In this document: in pieces, positions 59,880 to 64,000 of the stretch | How the letters are laid out: each line of letters opens with the position of its first letter | How positions within the stretch are numbered: the stretch's first letter is position 1 | Notes under the pieces: generated by a model | Database searches by the model: none | What the model was told of the DNA's origin: nothing | What the model saw: the letters and a program-made list of their open reading frames with translations, nothing else | NCBI RefSeq assembly: GCF_900094735.1 | Contig: NZ_FMBM01000001.1 | Span: 1,178,001-1,242,000, forward strand | Length of the DNA stretch: 64,000 nucleotides | Origin: Saliniramus fredricksonii | GTDB lineage: Bacteria > Pseudomonadota > Alphaproteobacteria > Rhizobiales > Beijerinckiaceae | Reading direction: 5' to 3' | Position numbers and translations under genes: made by a program

Positions 59880-59920
59880 GCATCATTGCGTCAGCCGGTA
59901 TCCAACTGACGCAATGATGC
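59880..59920 (-). repeat. Dispersed intergenic palindrome, copy C
   Basis: A 41-bp member of the palindrome family, between chvI and chvG. Relative to copies A and B both inner arms differ in a paired way (CCGTC/GACGG becomes GCGTC/GACGC), so base pairing is kept, and a 4-base A insertion found in A and B is absent. Confidence 0.75.
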
Positions 59921-59942
59921 TCCAGCGCGAGAGGACGAATCC

Positions 59943-61922
59943 GTGGACGCGCGCCGTAACAGGGCCGACGATCCGGAACCGATCCGGCATGCTGCGGATG
60001 ACGCTTCCGGAGACGGAAGCGATCCGCGCGCGGACAAAACCGGGGCGCGTGCCCGATCAGGGCGACGCCTGCGCGCACGGCTTGCCCATGGACGCGGGAT
60101 ATGGCGCGCCGCCCTGCGCGACATCGCGCAACGCGCTTCCTCCAGCCTCACCCGCCGCATCATCGTGCTCAATATCGGCGGTCTGGTGGCGCTGCTCGTC
60201 GGCTTTCTCTATCTCAACCAGTTCCGCGAGGGACTGATCGAGGCGCGGGTGCAGAGCCTGATGACGCAGGGCGAGATCATCGCCGGCGCCATCGCCGCCT
60301 CGGCCACAGTAGAGATCGACACCATCAAGATCGACCCGGATGCCCTGTTGCAGATGCAACTCGGCGAAACCTCCGGACTTGCCGACGACACCTTCTCGCC
60401 GCTGGAATTCTCGATCAATCCGGAACGGGTCGCCCCGTTATTGCGCCGTCTGATCACGCCGACGGGAACCCGCGCCCGCGTCTATGACCGCGATTCCATG
60501 CTGATTCTGGATTCGCGGGCGCTGTATACGCGCGGCGATGTGCTGCGGCTCGAATTGCCGCCTCTCGACAAGCCCGAGACCGCCTTTCTCCAGCGTGCCT
60601 GGAACTGGGCGCGCAGCCTGTTCGTGACGGAGCGTCCGCCGCTGATCGAGACGATCGGCCCGACCAGCGGGCGCGTCTTTCCGGAGGTGCAGCAGGCTCT
60701 GGGCGGGCAGGCGGCGCATGTGGTGCGCATCAACCCTGCCGGCGAGACCATCGTCTCGGTGGCGGTGCCGATCCAGCGCCAGCGCACCGTGCGCGGCGCG
60801 CTTCTGCTCTCCACCCAGGGCGGCGATATCGACGCCATCATCGCCTCCGAGCGTTTCGCCCTGCTCCAGGTCTTCCTCGTCGCTGCCTCGGTGATGCTGG
60901 TGCTCTCCTTCCTGCTGGCCAATGCCATTGCCGGCCCGGTACGGCGTCTCGCCGAAGCGGCGGAGCGGGTGCGACGGGGGATCAAGTCGCGTCAGGAAAT
61001 CCCGGATTTCAGCTATCGTGCCGACGAGATCGGGCATCTTTCCGGCGCCCTGCGCGACATGACGCAGGCGCTCTACAAGCGTATCGACGCGATCGAGAGC
61101 TTCGCGGCGGATGTGGCACACGAATTGAAGAACCCGCTCACCTCTCTGCGCAGCGCGGTGGAAACCCTGCCGCTGGCACGCAATGCGGATTCCCGCGCGC
61201 GGCTGCTCGAGGTGATCCAGCACGATGTGCGCCGGCTCGACCGGCTGATCAGCGATATTTCCGATGCCTCGCGCCTCGATGCGGAGCTGGCGCGCTCCGA
61301 GGCCGCGCCGGTGGACATGGTGCGCCTGACCGAGGCCGTGGTCGCCGTCGCCAACGACGTGCGCGACCCGGAAGAGGCGGCCATCGTCATGGAGGTGATC
61401 GCACCGCAAGGCGAAGACGGTGCACGCGAGAGCACCAGGGTGATCACGCGCAAGACACCCAGCCGCAAGGCGGGTGACGCCATGACGGCGGATGATGATC
61501 AGCGTGCAGGCGGGACGCAGCGTGACGAGGCGACAGCGCCCTATATCGTGCATGGCCATGACAGCCGTCTTGGTCAGGTCCTGCGCAATCTCGTCGACAA
61601 TGCCCGTTCCTTCTCGCCGCCGGATGCGGAGGTGCGCGTGCGCCTGGCGCGCCGTGACACAAACGTGGTGCTGATCGTCGATGATGACGGGCCCGGTATT
61701 CCCGAACACGCCCTCGAGCGGGTCTTCGAGCGGTTCTATACCGACCGGCCCGAGCAGGGTTTCGGCCAGAATTCCGGGCTCGGCCTGTCGATCTCGCAAC
61801 AGATCGTGCAGGTGCATCGCGGCAGCATCACCGCGCAGAACCGCTACGGCCCGCCGCGCGCTGATGGCAGCCGCCCGGTCCTCGGCGCGCGCTTCACCGT
61901 GACCCTGCCGGCGGCCTCCTGA
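59943..61922 (+). CDS. chvG: Sensor histidine kinase ChvG
   Basis: A 659-aa membrane kinase: a basic, disordered N-terminus of about 65 residues, membrane helix at 72-92, periplasmic sensor to about 305, second helix at 308-330, HAMP, then His393 in ADVAHELKNPLTSLRS. The ATPase domain has DNARSF, DDDGPGI and GLGLSISQQIV. A polar insertion of about 50 residues lies before GHDSRLGQVLRNL. In relatives the periplasmic domain is held inactive by ExoR. GTG start with GAGAGGA eight bases upstream. HprK begins 1 base past its stop. Confidence 0.94.
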   Translation: MDARRNRADDPEPIRHAADDASGDGSDPRADKTGARARSGRRLRARLAHGRGIWRAALRDIAQRASSSLTRRIIVLNIGGLVALLVGFLYLNQFREGLIEARVQSLMTQGEIIAGAIAASATVEIDTIKIDPDALLQMQLGETSGLADDTFSPLEFSINPERVAPLLRRLITPTGTRARVYDRDSMLILDSRALYTRGDVLRLELPPLDKPETAFLQRAWNWARSLFVTERPPLIETIGPTSGRVFPEVQQALGGQAAHVVRINPAGETIVSVAVPIQRQRTVRGALLLSTQGGDIDAIIASERFALLQVFLVAASVMLVLSFLLANAIAGPVRRLAEAAERVRRGIKSRQEIPDFSYRADEIGHLSGALRDMTQALYKRIDAIESFAADVAHELKNPLTSLRSAVETLPLARNADSRARLLEVIQHDVRRLDRLISDISDASRLDAELARSEAAPVDMVRLTEAVVAVANDVRDPEEAAIVMEVIAPQGEDGARESTRVITRKTPSRKAGDAMTADDDQRAGGTQRDEATAPYIVHGHDSRLGQVLRNLVDNARSFSPPDAEVRVRLARRDTNVVLIVDDDGPGIPEHALERVFERFYTDRPEQGFGQNSGLGLSISQQIVQVHRGSITAQNRYGPPRADGSRPVLGARFTVTLPAAS

Positions 61923-61923
61923 G

Positions 61924-62394
61924 ATGAGCGGCAGCGCCGGCGAGCCTCATACCGTTCACGCCACGGCGCTGGTGATCGGTGAAGGCGCGATCCTCCTGCG
62001 CGGTGAGGCCGGCGCGGGCAAGACGCGCCTCGCGCTCACCCTGATCGATCAGGCACGAGGCGCGGGGCGTTTCGCCTGCCTCGTCGCCGATGACCGGGTG
62101 CGCCTGCATGCGCGCCACGGGCGCCTCATCGTCTCCGTGCCCGAGGCGATTGCCGGGCATGCGGAGATGCGCGGCGCCGGTATCGCGACGGGGCTCGTCT
62201 TTCTGCACGCCGCGCGGCTGCGTCTCGTCGTCGATCTCGACCCCGACGCCCCCCGCCATCCGCCGGACGGTGCGGGCTCGGTTACGCTGTGCGGAATCAC
62301 GGTTGCGCATTTGCGCCTGCGGCGGGAAGATGCGCCTGGACCGATCGGATTGATCGCCGCGCGCGGTTTTTCCGGAAATGCTTTCTTGGAATGA
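61924..62394 (+). CDS. hprK: HPr kinase/phosphorylase, short alphaproteobacterial form
   Basis: A 156-aa protein retaining only the catalytic kinase domain. Seen: Walker A GEAGAGKT at residues 27-34, LVADDRVRLHARHGRLIVSVPEAIAGHAEMRGAGI, the conserved HprK active region, and a truncated C-terminus. The short form without the N-terminal domain is typical of Hyphomicrobiales. It directly follows chvG and precedes EIIA and HPr, the regulatory PTS-Ntr-like set linking carbon status to signalling. Confidence 0.9.
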   Translation: MSGSAGEPHTVHATALVIGEGAILLRGEAGAGKTRLALTLIDQARGAGRFACLVADDRVRLHARHGRLIVSVPEAIAGHAEMRGAGIATGLVFLHAARLRLVVDLDPDAPRHPPDGAGSVTLCGITVAHLRLRREDAPGPIGLIAARGFSGNAFLE

Positions 62395-62482
62395 TGAAAA
62401 ACTTGTCGCATTCTGCTTGCACTTCGCGTCGCACTGCACAAAATAGCGGCTTCGCGCAACCGGGCGCCGGAAACGAGACGAT

Positions 62483-62884
62483 ATGATTGGAATGGTGCTC
62501 GTCACACATGGCCGACTGGCGACGGAATTCCGCGCCGCGCTGGAGCATGTCGTGGGTCCACAAAGCCAGATCGAGACGATCACGATCGGCCCCGAGGATG
62601 ACATGGAGATCCGCCGCGCGGATATTCTCGATGCCGTCGCCCGTGTCGAGAGCGGTGATGGTGTCGTGGTGCTGACCGACATGTTCGGCGGCACGCCGTC
62701 GAATCTGGCCTTGTCCTGCATGACGGGCCGGCAGGTCGAGGTGGTGGCCGGGATCAACCTGCCGATGCTGATCAAGCTGGCGAGCGTGCGCGATTGCGAG
62801 CCGCTCGCCGATGCCGTATTGCACGCACAGGAAGCGGGGCGCAAATATATCAACGTCGCCTCGCAGGTCCTGGCGGGAAAATGA
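62483..62884 (+). CDS. PTS EIIA component, mannose family
   Basis: A 133-aa EIIA(Man)-fold protein. The phosphorylation site is His9 in MVLVTHGRLATEF; DMFGGTPSNLALSC is the signature loop. In rhizobia this gene (often called manX) is part of an incomplete PTS with HPr and HprK and no sugar permease, so it is likely regulatory. The next gene, HPr, starts 35 bases on. No EI gene is in the window. Confidence 0.93.
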   Translation: MIGMVLVTHGRLATEFRAALEHVVGPQSQIETITIGPEDDMEIRRADILDAVARVESGDGVVVLTDMFGGTPSNLALSCMTGRQVEVVAGINLPMLIKLASVRDCEPLADAVLHAQEAGRKYINVASQVLAGK

Positions 62885-62918
62885 TCCCGATGCGGCGACC
62901 GAATTGGGGGATACGGTC

Positions 62919-63263
62919 ATGAACCGGGAGCAGCTGGATACCGGAGTCGAAGCAGAGCCGGCGAGTGCGGCCTATGCCTTCGAGGAAATCGGCCCCCATG
63001 CCCGCCGCCTGCCTGTCGTCAATCGCAAGGGTCTGCATGCCCGTGCCTCGGCCAAATTCGTGCAACTCGTCGAGCAATACGAGGCCACGGTCACGGTGAG
63101 CCGGTGCGGAGAGAGTGTGGGCGGGCGCTCGATCATGGGGCTGCTCACCCTCGCTGCAGCGCGCGGCACCAGCATCGACGTCGCCGCCGAAGGGCCGCAG
63201 GCGCAGGAGGTCATCGAGGCACTCACGGCGCTGCTGGCCAGTCGCTTCGGCGAGATCGAATAG
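62919..63263 (+). CDS. ptsH: Phosphocarrier protein HPr
   Basis: A 114-aa HPr with a 25-residue N-terminal extension. Active His40 lies in NRKGLHARASAKFV and the regulatory Ser71 in GGRSIMGL, the site phosphorylated by HprK. GGGGGA seven bases upstream fixes the start at 62919. It accepts phosphate from EI and passes it to EIIA; the neighbours show the same branch. Confidence 0.94.
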   Translation: MNREQLDTGVEAEPASAAYAFEEIGPHARRLPVVNRKGLHARASAKFVQLVEQYEATVTVSRCGESVGGRSIMGLLTLAAARGTSIDVAAEGPQAQEVIEALTALLASRFGEIE

Positions 63264-63424
63264 GCGCGTCGCCCAGTGGATACGCATGCCGGGAAAGGGC
63301 GTGTATGGCGCATCCGGTTTTCGCCATCTCCTCCCTTTACCTGCGCGTGCCGGCGTTCCATCAAGGCGATTCGTCGAGGCGGTCGCGACCCGATCGCCGG
63401 ATCGCACAATCAGGGAGTGAACCG

Positions 63425-63775
63425 ATGAGCATCGAACGTATCGAACCCGGCCCGCGCATGAGCATGGCCGTTATCCATGGCGATACGGTCTATACCGCCG
63501 GACAGGTGGCGCGCGAGAAGGCCGGCGCCTCGGTGACCGAGCAGACGCAGGAAATCCTGCAGATCATCGACGCAATTCTGGCCAAGGCCGGTACCGACAA
63601 GACCAGGCTGCTCTCGGCCAGTATCTGGATCTCCGACATGAACACGTTCCAGGAGATGAACGCGGTCTGGGATGCCTGGGTGGCGCCCGGTTGTGCGCCG
63701 GCGCGCGCCACTGTCGAAGCGAAGCTCGCCGCGCCGCAATACACCGTCGAGATCGCGGTGATCGCCGCAAAATGA
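63425..63775 (+). CDS. RidA family protein (YjgF/UK114)
   Basis: A 116-aa trimeric-type RidA protein. Seen: GDTVYTAGQVAREKAGASVTEQTQEILQIIDAIL, the conserved Arg in APARATVEAKLAAPQYTVEI and the final hydrophobic strand. RidA members deaminate reactive 2-aminoacrylate-type imines. GGGAG eight bases upstream supports the start. It is separated from HPr by 161 bases and is probably its own unit, ending at the terminator at 63864-63894. Confidence 0.9.
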   Translation: MSIERIEPGPRMSMAVIHGDTVYTAGQVAREKAGASVTEQTQEILQIIDAILAKAGTDKTRLLSASIWISDMNTFQEMNAVWDAWVAPGCAPARATVEAKLAAPQYTVEIAVIAAK

Positions 63776-63863
63776 GGCGCAGCCATAATCCGGCCCCCGG
63801 CGTAAAAGCCGTTCGGGAGCCTTGACGCGCGGGCCGGGATGAGGCAAGAGAGCCTCCGAATTC

Positions 63864-63894
63864 GGCCGGGCGAAAACCCGGCCCTTTGCGTTTT
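63864..63894 (+). terminator. Rho-independent terminator after RidA
   Basis: A perfect 7-bp stem GGCCGGG/CCCGGCC with a CGAAAA loop, followed by CTTTGCGTTTT. It lies between RidA and rpmG, insulating the ribosomal-protein gene. Confidence 0.75.
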
Positions 63895-63931
63895 GCGGCA
63901 GGGGCCGCACGCTTCATCAAGAGGATGGATC

Positions 63932-64000
63932 ATGGCCAAGGCTGCGACGATCAAGATCAAGCTGCTCTCGACGGCAGATACGGGCTTCTTCTACGTGACC
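63932..64000 (+). CDS. rpmG: 50S ribosomal protein L33, partial
   Basis: Only the first 23 codons are inside the window: [20 protein letters not shown], the standard L33 N-terminus, running off the end. AGAGGA lies about seven bases upstream. L33 is a small basic 50S-subunit protein. Confidence 0.93.
   Translation, partial: MAKAATIKIKLLSTADTGFFYVT

Overview
The window looks like chromosomal DNA of a high-GC alphaproteobacterium, most likely of the order Hyphomicrobiales (Rhizobiales). Evidence: the chvI-chvG-hprK-EIIA(Man)-HPr block beside an ATP-type pckA, kdsA next to eno, an OlsB-type ornithine-lipid acyltransferase, a divergent katG/oxyR pair, and a recA with the rhizobial-type N-terminus. 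Most genes are very GC-rich. A few islands are clearly AT-richer (about 1.3-3.45 kb, 22.5-22.95 kb, 42.2-42.35 kb, 54.6-55.2 kb, 55.8-55.86 kb), and these coincide with the accessory genes.

Layout. 0-3.2 kb: minus-strand operon resembling bacABC of bacilysin/anticapsin synthesis, plus an EamA exporter. Its bacA homologue is broken by a 7-bp tandem duplication. 3.5-10.4 kb: NfeD and a QmcA-like SPFH protein, an operon of binding protein, PanE-like reductase and GMC oxidoreductase, and a DrrAB-like ABC exporter. 10.8-16.2 kb: a 32-aa membrane protein, then stress genes katG/oxyR, a rhodanese and CFA synthase. 16.4-22.5 kb: LuxR regulator, a secreted alginate-lyase-like protein, two small envelope proteins, and a chemoreceptor with a periplasmic partner. 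23-26.2 kb: a P-type ATPase bracketed by 126-bp direct repeats, each carrying a tRNA-Pro(GGG) copy, one of them decayed. 26.2-42 kb: mainly housekeeping (trmJ, recA, a UbiH-family hydroxylase, tesB, kdsA, queF, eno, tex, pncB).

42.3-46 kb: a 1210-aa protein of unknown role, with a long low-complexity N-terminus and a C-terminal amidohydrolase-like domain, behind an AT-rich leader. 46.2-54.3 kb: ggt, glgP, a TPR protein, olsB and pckA. 54.7-58 kb: an accessory cluster of a clavaminate-synthase-like Fe(II)/2-oxoglutarate oxygenase, a BASS-family transporter and an enamidase homologue, with two perfect palindromes in its non-coding DNA. It lies between pckA and chvI, which are normally close in rhizobia. 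58-64 kb: a HugZ-like protein with an intragenic 18-bp repeat, chvI/chvG, hprK, EIIA, HPr, RidA and the start of rpmG.

The strongest candidates for something undescribed are the oxygenase/BASS/enamidase cluster, the 1210-aa protein, and the incomplete bac-like operon with its slippage-type frameshift. A family of three intergenic palindromes shows compensatory arm changes, which suggests that the hairpin is maintained. I see no CRISPR array, rRNA operon, integrase or transposase.
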